Of a stretch of 64,000 nt of DNA, positions 16,908-25,205 are shown one piece after another (position 1 is the stretch's first letter; each line of letters opens with the position of its first letter). Under the pieces are notes generated by a model. It had not been told where the DNA came from and made no database searches. It saw nothing but the letters and a program-made list of their open reading frames with translations. The stretch is taken from the NCBI GenBank assembly GCA_934255455.1, contig CAKQNS010000002.1, forward strand, positions 85,165 to 149,164, read 5' to 3'. This DNA is from an uncultured Alphaproteobacteria bacterium. GTDB lineage: Bacteria > Pseudomonadota > Alphaproteobacteria > Rs-D84. A program made the translations under genes and the position numbers.

Positions 16908-18659
16908 TTATATGCGTTCAAACCAGGCATCCATATCAACAATCGGAATAAATTTGTATACTGGACGCCCATGATTACATTCGCCGCCCCGCTCGGTCCG
17001 TTCTATTTCACGCAACAAGGCATCACAACTGGCCATATCCAACGTCAATCCGGCGCGAACACTGTGGTGACACGCATAATTTGCCAATTTCAAATGCAGT
17101 TTTTCGTTCAATTGTGACGAATGCCCGTTGGCGCGAACCTCGTCCGCGATGTCGTGCATCAGCGTGTGCCAATCCATGTCCCAATCGGCAGGCTTTTCAA
17201 AAATGGCAATTGCATCATCGCCAAAGGCATCAACATGCAGCCCCGCCCCACGCATTTCATCAGCAATGGTCAACACCGCCGCAACATCATCTGGCCGCAG
17301 GTTTATAACAATTGGGGTCAACAACGGCTGGGATTTTATTGCATGCCGGCGCAGGCGTTCATACGTAATGCGTTCATGCGCAGCATGCTGGTCGACCACC
17401 ACCAAATTATCGCCCGATTGTGCCAATATATATTTATTGCCAATTTGCCCAATCACACGTCCCAATGGCATATCAGACAGTGTTGGCGACGCATTATCAA
17501 CCGCCACCGCATCGGGTTGCGAAACCGGTGCATTAGAGTGCGCGAATATATTATTTAATTCCGCCATTTCTGCCGCCGATTTCGGCTGGCAAACATGGGC
17601 GGCAACCATTACGCCGGGTGTTGTCACATGCGGCATGGCAAATTGCGTTGGAACATGGTGCGCAACATCTATATTGGGCGCCTTTACCATAGTTTGCGAC
17701 AACGCATCCCGCAAAGATTTAATGATAAACCCGCGCACATGCGCCGGTTCCAGAAAATGAACCTCGGTCTTGGCGGGGGAAACATTCACATCAACACTGC
17801 GCGGCGGGACGGTCAAATACAGCGCGCACAGTGGAAATTCACGCGCGTGCATAACATCCATATATGCCGCACGCAATGCACCAACCAAAACCTTGTCTTT
17901 TACTGGACGGCCATTTACAAATAAATATTGATCAACCGATGAAGCGCGACGCAATGTCGGTTCCGATATAAACCCATGCAGTTCCAATCCACCCGTGGTC
18001 GTACTGTGCGCGGAAACCGCAATCATACGGCCCGCAACATCATCGCCCATAACCGCAACAATTCGGTCGGACAAATCCTGGTTTTTCGGAAAACGCCATT
18101 TATTATTTAATGTAAAGCCAACATCCGAGCGCGCCATGGCCAAACGCCGCACAACATCCAAAACAGAAATCATTTCGGCGCGATCACCACGCAAAAATTT
18201 CAATCGCGCGGGCGTACGCGCAAATAAATTCGCCACACGAATTCGCGTGCCAGATTCCCAATCAGATGGTCGAATATCACCACTGTTGGTATCCAACCGC
18301 CACCCGTTTGCCTCCGCACCATTGCATGTATCAATCGTCATATCAGACACCGATGCGATTGATGGTAATGCTTCGCCCCGGAAACCCATAAAATTGATGT
18401 TTAACAAATCGTCATCGGGTAATTTTGATGTTGCGTGCCGCTGGATACACCGTGCCAAGTCATCACGCGACATTCCCCCACCATTATCAATAACCGAAAT
18501 CAGTGTGCGCCCGCCATCAATAACATCAATCACAATTTGGTCGGCCCCGGCATCCAGCGCATTTTCGATTAATTCTTTGACAACGCTGGCGGGGCGTTCA
18601 ACAACCTCGCCGGCGGCGATTTGATTTATCAAAAAATCGGGCAAAACGCGTACAGGCAT
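16908..18659 (-). CDS. mutL: DNA mismatch repair protein MutL
   Basis: 583 residues. GHKL ATPase motifs are visible at the N-terminus: IAAGEVVERPASVVKELIEN, DNGGGM and GFRGEALPSIASV. The C-terminal domain carries DQHAAHERITYE, which matches the DQHA(x)2E(x)4E endonuclease motif, so this MutL should nick DNA itself, as in bacteria without MutH. It starts 6 bases after the greA stop, so translation is probably coupled. The ribosome site is weak. Confidence 0.96.
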   Translation of the reverse strand: MPVRVLPDFLINQIAAGEVVERPASVVKELIENALDAGADQIVIDVIDGGRTLISVIDNGGGMSRDDLARCIQRHATSKLPDDDLLNINFMGFRGEALPSIASVSDMTIDTCNGAEANGWRLDTNSGDIRPSDWESGTRIRVANLFARTPARLKFLRGDRAEMISVLDVVRRLAMARSDVGFTLNNKWRFPKNQDLSDRIVAVMGDDVAGRMIAVSAHSTTTGGLELHGFISEPTLRRASSVDQYLFVNGRPVKDKVLVGALRAAYMDVMHAREFPLCALYLTVPPRSVDVNVSPAKTEVHFLEPAHVRGFIIKSLRDALSQTMVKAPNIDVAHHVPTQFAMPHVTTPGVMVAAHVCQPKSAAEMAELNNIFAHSNAPVSQPDAVAVDNASPTLSDMPLGRVIGQIGNKYILAQSGDNLVVVDQHAAHERITYERLRRHAIKSQPLLTPIVINLRPDDVAAVLTIADEMRGAGLHVDAFGDDAIAIFEKPADWDMDWHTLMHDIADEVRANGHSSQLNEKLHLKLANYACHHSVRAGLTLDMASCDALLREIERTERGGECNHGRPVYKFIPIVDMDAWFERI

Positions 18660-18665
18660 ATTTTA

Positions 18666-19136
18666 TTATTCTTTGAATTTAACATCCAAAATTTCAAATT
18701 CTTTTTCACCGGACGGCAATTTAACAACGCAAGTATCGCCCACACAGCGACCAATCATCGCGCGTCCAACCGGCGATGTACATGAAATCACCTGTTTGCC
18801 ATCAGATTCAATATCCGACAAAATCCGGCATTGCATACGGTTGCCATCTTCGTCTTCGGCAACAACGCGCGCACCAAACACAACACGGTCGCCCGACAAT
18901 GAATCGATGTCAATAATCGCGGCGTTTTCGATTACACCCTCGATAAACTGAATGCGTTTATCAATCTGGCGTTGTTTTTCCTTGGCCGCGCTGTAATCGG
19001 CATTTTCAGACAAATCGCCCAGCGACCGCGCCCATTGCACGGTTTTCAATATTTCTGGGCGTTGAACTTCCTTTAAATCTTTTAATTCTTTGACCAGAGA
19101 ATCAAATCCCTGGCGTGAAATTGGTCTTTTTTCCAT
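18666..19136 (-). CDS. greA: Transcription elongation factor GreA
   Basis: 156 residues, the usual length. The N-terminal coiled coil has RPISRQGFDSLVKELKDLK and LGDLSENADYSAAKEKQRQI; the acidic tip residues (D/E in LSENADYSAAKE) that reach into RNA polymerase are kept. The C-terminal FKBP-like domain ends GEKEFEILDVKF. It rescues backtracked RNA polymerase. AGGAACG lies upstream. It leads the greA-mutL pair. Confidence 0.96.
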   Translation of the reverse strand: MEKRPISRQGFDSLVKELKDLKEVQRPEILKTVQWARSLGDLSENADYSAAKEKQRQIDKRIQFIEGVIENAAIIDIDSLSGDRVVFGARVVAEDEDGNRMQCRILSDIESDGKQVISCTSPVGRAMIGRCVGDTCVVKLPSGEKEFEILDVKFKE

Positions 19137-19188
19137 TTTATCGTTCCTGTATTTTTAGTACCCAAAATTATAAGCATTCATTTTAATT

Positions 19189-19217
19189 TTGCAATTATCA
19201 AATCAACACTGTATACT
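19189..19217 (+). promoter_or_regulatory. Sigma-70-type promoter for the lptG-like/xerC operon
   Basis: -35 TTGCAA (19189-19194), a 17-base spacer and -10 TATACT (19212-19217), 22 bases before the ATG at 19240. This is the best-matching consensus promoter in the window. Confidence 0.75.
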
Positions 19218-19239
19218 TTTTTAATTGGAATAATTAAAT

Positions 19240-20298
19240 ATGTTGAAAACAAGTATTTTGACCCGATTTTTGATGCGCCGCTTTTTCGGGGGCGTTGGGT
19301 TGGTTATGTTGGTCGTATGCGGCATTATTTTTGCCGTCACATTTGTAGAGCGTCTGCCATCTAATCCTGGGGCGATGGCGGCATTGATGGACGCGTGGAC
19401 GCGTCTGTTGGAATATGTGCCCCTGTTTTTGCCACTGGCGGTGTTTATGGGGACACTGTTGGCATCATATAATCTGACCCGATCCAGCGAAAGCATCATT
19501 GTCGCCAGTGCTGGCATGTCACCATACCAGGCGGCGCGGCCATTTTTGGTTGGTGCGGCGTTGATTGGAATTTTTGCTGCAACCGTCATCAATCCGTATT
19601 CGGTCGAACTCAGCAACCGTAAAATCACATCGGACCACCTGCAATTGATTGACGGGGCAATTTGGTTGCGTGAATCATCTGATGATGGTTTTATAACAAT
19701 GAACGCCAAAAATATGCACAAAGACGGCGCTGCGTTGTTATTTGAAGACGCGACAATTTATGTTCAAAATGCATCATTCAAAATTATCAATCGGGTTGAA
19801 TCAAAACGCGTGACATTGTCCGACGATGGCCTGTCGGCACAACGTGCAAATATATGGGACGAAAACGGCGCCGAAACCCGACGCGATTGGGCCGCAAAAA
19901 CGCGTTTAACCCCACGCACGGTTTTGGACCGGTATCTGCAACCAGACCAGATTTCATTTTGGCAATTGCCGGCGTTTATCAAGAAAATGCAGGCAATCGG
20001 TGCACCAGTGCGTGGTCACCTGGTTCAGTTTTGGACACTGCTGTTTTTGCCATTGTCGTTGATAGCGATGGCGACATTAGGCGTTGCGTTTTCACAAACG
20101 CGCCAACGTCGTAATTACAGTTTTGGCACTAAATTTGCATTGGGTGTTATGACATGTTTTGCCCTATATTTTATAACAAATATGTTTAACGCGTTGGGGG
20201 CAACGGGCGCATTGCCAGCAATATTGGCAATTGTTGCACCGCAATTGATTATAATTGCCGCCGCCGCAACATTTATTGCCAGTTTTGATACAATTTAA
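19240..20298 (+). CDS. lptG: LPS export ABC transporter permease, LptF/LptG (YjgP/YjgQ) family
   Basis: 352 residues. Three N-terminal membrane helices (for example FFGGVGLVMLVVCGIIFAVTF), a periplasmic beta-jellyroll middle and three C-terminal helices. ERLP, LPLAVFMGTLLASYNLTRSSE and ASAGMSPYQ match the family. With LptB and its partner permease it extracts LPS from the inner membrane. No lptF partner is adjacent. Assignment to LptG rather than LptF is a judgement from general resemblance. Confidence 0.85.
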   Translation: MLKTSILTRFLMRRFFGGVGLVMLVVCGIIFAVTFVERLPSNPGAMAALMDAWTRLLEYVPLFLPLAVFMGTLLASYNLTRSSESIIVASAGMSPYQAARPFLVGAALIGIFAATVINPYSVELSNRKITSDHLQLIDGAIWLRESSDDGFITMNAKNMHKDGAALLFEDATIYVQNASFKIINRVESKRVTLSDDGLSAQRANIWDENGAETRRDWAAKTRLTPRTVLDRYLQPDQISFWQLPAFIKKMQAIGAPVRGHLVQFWTLLFLPLSLIAMATLGVAFSQTRQRRNYSFGTKFALGVMTCFALYFITNMFNALGATGALPAILAIVAPQLIIIAAAATFIASFDTI

Positions 20299-20309
20299 CG
20301 GGGGTAAAA

Positions 20310-20447
20310 ATGCCACTGCGCAACAAACAGAAAAATACTTTACGCAATAAAATAATTATATGGTCACTGGTTGTGATTCTGGTGGCGTTGATGATAATAT
20401 CATTTTCCGCCCCACATAATGTCACCGAAATAGTTTTATACCCATGA
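20310..20447 (+). CDS. Small single-pass membrane protein (45 aa)
   Basis: MPLRNKQKNTLRNK is a basic head, followed by a hydrophobic helix (IIIWSLVVILVALMIISF) and a short tail. The ATG at 20310 is preceded by GGGGG at a good distance. The stop overlaps the xerC start in ATGA (20444-20447), which suggests translational coupling. Predicted topology is cytoplasmic N-terminus. The function is unknown; its placement between an LPS permease and xerC suggests an envelope or division role (weak inference). Confidence 0.75.
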   Translation: MPLRNKQKNTLRNKIIIWSLVVILVALMIISFSAPHNVTEIVLYP

Positions 20448-21313
20448 ATTATATAGAAATATTTTTAGAGGCCCTGGCCGCCGAAAAGGGACGCAGTGCA
20501 AAAACACTGGAAAGTTATGGCGCCGACCTGCGCGCTGCAGATGCGGCGTTGCCTGGCGGGCTGATGTCGGCAACTGCAACGGACATCCAGGGGTATTTGT
20601 CATCCCTGCCTGATCGCGCATCATCAATTGCGCGCCATGCCAGCGCACTGCGTGGGTTCTATAAATTTTTAATGTTGGAAAAAATCATTACTGAAAATCC
20701 GGCGGCAAATTTGGAATTGCCGAAACGGGCGCGGCCACTGCCCAAATTTTTATCGGTCGAAGAAATAGAATTATTGATTTCATCGGCGGGCGATGTAAAA
20801 AATGCAACCCGTTTGCGCGCAATGATTGAATTGGTTTATGCATCGGGATTGCGCGTGTCGGAACTGTGCGAATTACCATTGACGGCAATTCTGGGCGATA
20901 AATTATTGATTCATGGCAAGGGCGCCAAGGAACGAATTGTCCCAATGCATGCTGGCGCGGTTGCGGCATTGAACAAATGGTTGGATATACGCGACGACGA
21001 AAAATCAAAATATGTGTTTCCGTCTGGCGGCGCGTCTGGCCACATAACCCGCGACGGATTTTTCAAGATACTGAAAAAATGTGCGGTTTTGGCCGGCATT
21101 GACCCGCACCGCGTGTCACCACACGTGTTGCGCCATTCGTTTGCGTCACACTTGCTGGCCGGTGGGGCGAACCTGCGCGCGATACAAACCATGCTGGGGC
21201 ACGAGGATATTTCCACAACGCAAATTTACACGCATGTAATGCCGGAACAATTACGCGAAACAATGCAAATGCACCACCCACTGGGGCACGCAAAATCAAT
21301 GGATGATAAATAA
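20444..21313 (+). CDS. xerC: Tyrosine recombinase XerC/XerD type
   Basis: 289 residues. A SAM-like N-terminal core-binding domain is followed by the catalytic domain. Catalytic residues are visible: Arg in YASGLRVSELCEL, Lys in GKGAKERIVP, then HVLRHSFASHLLAGG (H-x-x-R), GHEDIS and the tyrosine in TTQIYTHV. It resolves chromosome dimers at dif together with a partner and FtsK, which is encoded ~9 kb away. XerC versus XerD cannot be settled here. It overlaps both neighbours by 1-4 bases. Confidence 0.9.
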   Translation: MNYIEIFLEALAAEKGRSAKTLESYGADLRAADAALPGGLMSATATDIQGYLSSLPDRASSIARHASALRGFYKFLMLEKIITENPAANLELPKRARPLPKFLSVEEIELLISSAGDVKNATRLRAMIELVYASGLRVSELCELPLTAILGDKLLIHGKGAKERIVPMHAGAVAALNKWLDIRDDEKSKYVFPSGGASGHITRDGFFKILKKCAVLAGIDPHRVSPHVLRHSFASHLLAGGANLRAIQTMLGHEDISTTQIYTHVMPEQLRETMQMHHPLGHAKSMDDK

Positions 21314-21810
21314 TGATACGAAAATGTGACCATACGGGCTGTACCAAGGCCGGAACATGTCGTGCACCAAAATCGCGCGACCTGCGTGAATATTGGTGGT
21401 TTTGCCAGGAACACGCGGCGGAATATAACAAGAATTGGAATTTCTATGCCGATATGACGCCCGATGAAATAGAGGCCGATTGGGAACGGCAAACATTTGG
21501 CGCGCCACTGAAAGATAAAGACACCGCCAACAAGGACGAGGCTGATTATGTAAAATTCCTAAACGATTTTATTACAGGCCGCAGCGCATTTGACCATGTT
21601 GCCCCAAAACCGCGCGCGAACGCCACAATCAGCAACGCCCTGCGCACATTGGGATTACCCCCAACCGCCACCATGCGCGAGATTGGTGCAAAGTATCGAC
21701 AACTCGCAAAAAAATACCACCCCGATACTGGCGGCACGGCAAATGCCACAGAATTTACCAAGGTAAATGCCGCGTACCAAACGCTGAAAAAACACTTTGG
21801 GAAAAAATAA
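21313..21810 (+). CDS. J-domain protein with cysteine-rich N-terminus
   Basis: 165 residues. The N-terminus has CDHTGCTKAGTC and, later, WWFCQEH, which looks like a small metal-binding module. The C-terminal ~65 residues form a J domain: LGLPPTATMREIGAKYRQLA, the diagnostic HPD in KKYHPDTGG, then FTKVNAAYQTLKKHF. It is probably a DnaK co-chaperone. This architecture is common in alphaproteobacteria. Its ATG shares one base with the xerC stop (TAATG). A heptamer repeat begins immediately after its TAA. Confidence 0.88.
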   Translation: MIRKCDHTGCTKAGTCRAPKSRDLREYWWFCQEHAAEYNKNWNFYADMTPDEIEADWERQTFGAPLKDKDTANKDEADYVKFLNDFITGRSAFDHVAPKPRANATISNALRTLGLPPTATMREIGAKYRQLAKKYHPDTGGTANATEFTKVNAAYQTLKKHFGKK

Positions 21811-21836
21811 AGTTCAAAGTTCAAAGTGCAAAGTTT
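21811..21836 (+). repeat. GTTCAAA-type heptamer repeat after the J-domain gene
   Basis: Starts with the base after the TAA stop: AGTTCAA twice, then AGTGCAA, then AGTTT. Related arrays occur at 30068-30149 and inside mnmE at 43191-43219. Confidence 0.8.
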
Positions 21837-21847
21837 ATCCGTCGACA

Positions 21848-21960
21848 TTGAATAAATTAGAATGGTGCAGATGTGGTGGTTGTGACAAAGGGAGTGTACG
21901 AAACAGGTACACGACCGGCGTCAGAACCGCCACAGATGTGCCATTATAACTTTATTTGAA
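21848..21960. repeat. Palindromic element A in the trxB downstream spacer
   Basis: Bounded by TTGAATAAATTAGAATGG (21848) and its imperfect inverse CCATTATAACTTTATTTGAA (end 21960). Inside are near-inverse copies of ATGTGGTGGTT / AACCGCCACAG and a small GTGTAC...GTACAC hairpin. No ORF. Confidence 0.6.
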
Positions 21961-22063
21961 TAAATTAGAATGGCGGTAGATACACAAAAACCCGCCAACG
22001 TAGTGTACAAGCGCTACATGAGTTGGCGGGTTTTGGCGGAGATACCCCATTATAATTTATTCA
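21956..22063. repeat. Palindromic element B, overlapping the trxB 3' end
   Basis: Begins with the same 18-bp sequence TTGAATAAATTAGAATGG (21956) as element A and ends with CCATTATAATTTATTCA, which covers the last codons and stop of trxB. Its core is the trxB terminator hairpin. The two elements overlap by 5 bases. Confidence 0.6.
21987..22034 (-). terminator. Terminator of trxB
   Basis: AAAACCCGCCAAC and its complement TTGGCGGGTTTT form a 12-bp stem, with a T run on the minus strand. The loop contains a second small hairpin (GTAG...CTAC). Confidence 0.75.
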
Positions 22064-22955
22064 GGTATGCGATGGCGTCCATGGCCGCGCTACACCCCGT
22101 CCCGACGGCGGTTGCAATTTGCATTTTTATATCTGATTCAACATCGCCAGCGACAAAAACGCCGGTCGGTAAATCCGATGGACGCAGGCGCCCCAGGTTA
22201 TCACGCACGACATCTTCGGATAAATAGTCGGTGTTGGCCTCGTGCCCGATGGCAACAAACAGACCATCGACGGTAATTTTTTCATCGGCGGTGGTGGTCA
22301 CAACCAGACGGTTGTCATCGGTTGCGGCAATCTGTTTCAAATCGGTATTGAACAAGCATTCAATGTTTTCACGTTCAGCAACGCGGCTGCGCAATATAGC
22401 CTCGGCCCTGGTGAATGCACCCTTGCGATAAACGATTTTTACGGTTTTCGCAATATCGGCCAAATACAACGCATCGTTCAGCGCGCTGTTGCCGCCACCC
22501 ATAACCATAACCTCTTTATCATAATAGAAAAATCCATCGCATGTTGCGCAATATGACACGCCATGTCCAAACAGTTCGCGTGCGCCCGCAATTTCCAATT
22601 TACGCGGGGATGCGCCCGTTGCAATAATCACCGATTTGCCAACATATTTTTTGCCATTGTCGCACGAGATATTGAATGCACCAACCGCATCGCCAGAAAT
22701 ATTTTTTGCCGTCGTAAATACAATTTCCGCGCCAAAAGATGTTGCCTGTTTTTTCATAAATTCGGCTAATTCCGCCCCAGATCCGGCCCAACCCGGATAA
22801 TTTTCCAGTTTTGCAATTCCAGCCATTTGACCGCCCAGCGAATCGCCACCCAGCACAATCGTCTTTTTCCCGCCACGTGCACAATACAACGCCGCCGTCA
22901 GTCCCGCCGGGCCCGAACCTAAAATAATTACATCATACATAATAATATCGTTCAT
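22050..22955 (-). CDS. trxB: Thioredoxin reductase
   Basis: 301 residues. FAD-binding GSGPAGLTAALYCARGG, the redox-active CATC in SYCATCDGFFYYDKE, NADPH-binding VMGGGNSALNDALYLA and the C-terminal GVFVAGDVESD are all present. It reduces thioredoxin with NADPH. The ATG at 22955 is used because AAAGG lies about 10 bases upstream; the ATG at 22973 would itself contain that ribosome site. Confidence 0.96.
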   Translation of the reverse strand: MNDIIMYDVIILGSGPAGLTAALYCARGGKKTIVLGGDSLGGQMAGIAKLENYPGWAGSGAELAEFMKKQATSFGAEIVFTTAKNISGDAVGAFNISCDNGKKYVGKSVIIATGASPRKLEIAGARELFGHGVSYCATCDGFFYYDKEVMVMGGGNSALNDALYLADIAKTVKIVYRKGAFTRAEAILRSRVAERENIECLFNTDLKQIAATDDNRLVVTTTADEKITVDGLFVAIGHEANTDYLSEDVVRDNLGRLRPSDLPTGVFVAGDVESDIKMQIATAVGTGCSAAMDAIAYLNKL

Positions 22956-23207
22956 GATATGGTACCTTTCCATTCGTTTTAATTCACCATAGCATAACGA
23001 TATTTGTCGCGCAAATCAAAGATTTTATTGATTTTGCCAGCGGCCGAAATTATAATACAGGCCAAATGACATTGAATTTTGCATTTTTCAGTCGCATCTC
23101 GTCCCCGTTGGGGGAATAATTTTCATGACTTTATTTATTATTTAATAATTGCGATTTTCGTCGCAGAACCTTATTATTAGCACAGATAAAAAACCAAGGA
23201 CAAAGAA

Positions 23208-24485
23208 ATGTTGGATATAAAATTTATTCGTGAAAACCCAGACATCGTTAAAAACGCATGTCGCGTCAAAGGGTTCGAAGACCATATTGACGAATTGTTG
23301 GCGTTGGATGCGCGTGTGCGTGAATTGAAAACCGCAACACAAACAATGACGGCCGAAAAAAACAAAATCACACGCGAAATTCCAACCGCGTCTGACAAGG
23401 CACCACTGATTGCGCGCAGCAAGGAAATCGCAAACGAAATTGCCGCCGACATAGCAGAATTGGCCGACAAAGAGGATAAATTAAACGATTTGATGCACCG
23501 CGTGCCACAGATTCCCGATGCGTCCGCCCCAATTGGTCCCGACGACAGTTTTAATACCGAGGTTCGCCGCGTTGGCGCCCCGCGCGAATTTGATTTTGCC
23601 CCGCGCGCCCAGTGGGATTTGTTGGATATGAATGGTTGGTGGTTGCCAGAAAAAATAGGCAAGATTTGTGGCACCCGCACATACGCCCTGGTTGGCGAAG
23701 CCGCCGAATTACAACTGGCCATTGAAACATACGTTATTCAAAAATTGATATCCAAGGGTTTCCGTTTTGTTGAATGCCCGTCTATCACCAAACCACAAAC
23801 AATTTTTGATGCCGGACACTTTATGGGGTCCGACCTGTCGGTGATGGATAACGATGTATTTATGTTGGCGGGCACCGACCGTTGTTTGGCCGGCACCGCG
23901 GAAATCATTTTGAATTCGTTGCACAGCGGCGAAATTCTGAATGAACGCGATTTGCCAATTAAATATGCCGGTTTTTCACCATGTTTCCGCAAAGAAGCCG
24001 GCGCGGCGGGTCGCGACACACGGGGCCTGGCCCGGTTCCATCAATTTAACAAGGTTGAACAATATATCTATTGCACCCCGGCACAATCAGACGAAATGCA
24101 CGAACACATTTTGAACAATTTGTGCGAGGTTATGGCCGACCTGGAATTGCCGTACCGCGTGATTGCAAATTCCACCGGCGATATGGGATTTAACAAGGTT
24201 AAAATGAACGATGTCGAGGCGTGGGTTCCGTCTGAAAACGCTTACAAGGAAGTGGGTAGTTGTTCATCCATTGGTCAATTCCAGGCGCGACGCACCAACA
24301 CCCGTTATCGCGATAAAAATGGCGATGTACAATTTGTGGCGACACTGAACAACACAGGTATTGCCGTGCCACGTGTTTTGGTTCCGTTCCTGGAAAATCA
24401 TCAAAACGCCGACGGCAGTGTCAGCATCCCTGTAAAATTGCAACCGTTGATGGGCGGTCGCACAAAAATTGGTGGAAAACACTGA
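23208..24485 (+). CDS. serS: Seryl-tRNA synthetase
   Basis: 425 residues. The N-terminal coiled-coil arm (residues ~30-100) is followed by class II motifs: motif 2 FRKEAGAAGRDTRGLARFHQF and motif 3 with LVPFLENHQNADGSVSIP. AAGGAC lies upstream of the ATG. The 234-base region before it (22974-23207) contains one small hairpin (TCCCCGTTGGGGGA) and nothing else that I recognise. A terminator follows. Confidence 0.97.
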   Translation: MLDIKFIRENPDIVKNACRVKGFEDHIDELLALDARVRELKTATQTMTAEKNKITREIPTASDKAPLIARSKEIANEIAADIAELADKEDKLNDLMHRVPQIPDASAPIGPDDSFNTEVRRVGAPREFDFAPRAQWDLLDMNGWWLPEKIGKICGTRTYALVGEAAELQLAIETYVIQKLISKGFRFVECPSITKPQTIFDAGHFMGSDLSVMDNDVFMLAGTDRCLAGTAEIILNSLHSGEILNERDLPIKYAGFSPCFRKEAGAAGRDTRGLARFHQFNKVEQYIYCTPAQSDEMHEHILNNLCEVMADLELPYRVIANSTGDMGFNKVKMNDVEAWVPSENAYKEVGSCSSIGQFQARRTNTRYRDKNGDVQFVATLNNTGIAVPRVLVPFLENHQNADGSVSIPVKLQPLMGGRTKIGGKH

Positions 24486-24488
24486 TAA

Positions 24489-24516
24489 AAAACGGGGCGT
24501 TTGCCCCGTTTTTTTA
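24489..24516 (+). terminator. Terminator of serS, bidirectional
   Basis: AAACGGGGC, a GTTT loop and GCCCCGTTT, with T on one side and A on the other. It also serves the convergent gene ending at 24514. Confidence 0.85.
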
Positions 24517-25062
24517 TTTTAACCTTTTTCTTGTCTTGCTGATAACCACATAAAACATATTGTTCTTGAACCGCATGACATTTATGGCCCATCGTGCGGC
24601 ATGAGATATTTCCTGCATTAACAAATATGCTGTGTCTCGTGCTGTTGGGCTTGTTGATGTACGCGTATATTCCCATTCTTGAATTGCACGGCAAAAATTA
24701 TAATATCGCTGGCCTATATCGTTGTTATTGTAAAAGGCCGACAATGACGCTGTATAGACTAATTCTGCCGGTCCCGGTATAACATAATATGCACTATATG
24801 CCAATCTGTTCTCTATGTTATTCTTTGCGCACCACGCGACAGCACGTTTGTTCCAATCTTGTTCTGTATATTTTCGTGAAAAGTATTTTTCCGGATTTCG
24901 GGCATATTCCCTTATATTTACCAATGCACGTACAGACGCGCATCGTTGCGACAATGGCATATCAGTCCAATTATCACGTATTCCAGCACGAGCCAGCCGT
25001 TCAAATGCACAAAAGCCCGCAGATATATTCTTATAAACGTCCGCTCGATTTTCGTAATCCAT
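24514..25062 (-). CDS. Hypothetical protein
   Basis: 182 residues from the ATG at 25062, chosen because AAGGACATAG precedes it. No domain is recognised. The protein is mostly helical by composition, rich in Tyr, Arg and Asn, and has no signal peptide or membrane segment. Its N-terminus (DYENRADVYKNISAGFCAFE) and repeated aromatic residues suggest a soluble protein. Base composition is slightly more AT-rich than its neighbours serS and typA, so it may be an accessory gene. Confidence 0.6.
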   Translation of the reverse strand: MDYENRADVYKNISAGFCAFERLARAGIRDNWTDMPLSQRCASVRALVNIREYARNPEKYFSRKYTEQDWNKRAVAWCAKNNIENRLAYSAYYVIPGPAELVYTASLSAFYNNNDIGQRYYNFCRAIQEWEYTRTSTSPTARDTAYLLMQEISHAARWAINVMRFKNNMFYVVISKTRKRLK

Positions 25063-25166
25063 ACTATGTCCTTTTTGGAATTCATCATAAAATAATAGAC
25101 AAAAACGACACAATGTCAAGTTTTGTATAATTTTTTTGTATATTTCTTGAATTTTGAAAATTATGG

Positions 25167-25172
25167 TATAAT
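25167..25172 (+). promoter_or_regulatory. -10 box before typA
   Basis: Perfect TATAAT, 33 bases before the typA ATG. A matching -35 at standard spacing is weak. Confidence 0.55.
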
Positions 25173-25205
25173 CTAGCGTTTACGAAAAAATTTTAAGGCA
25201 AACAC

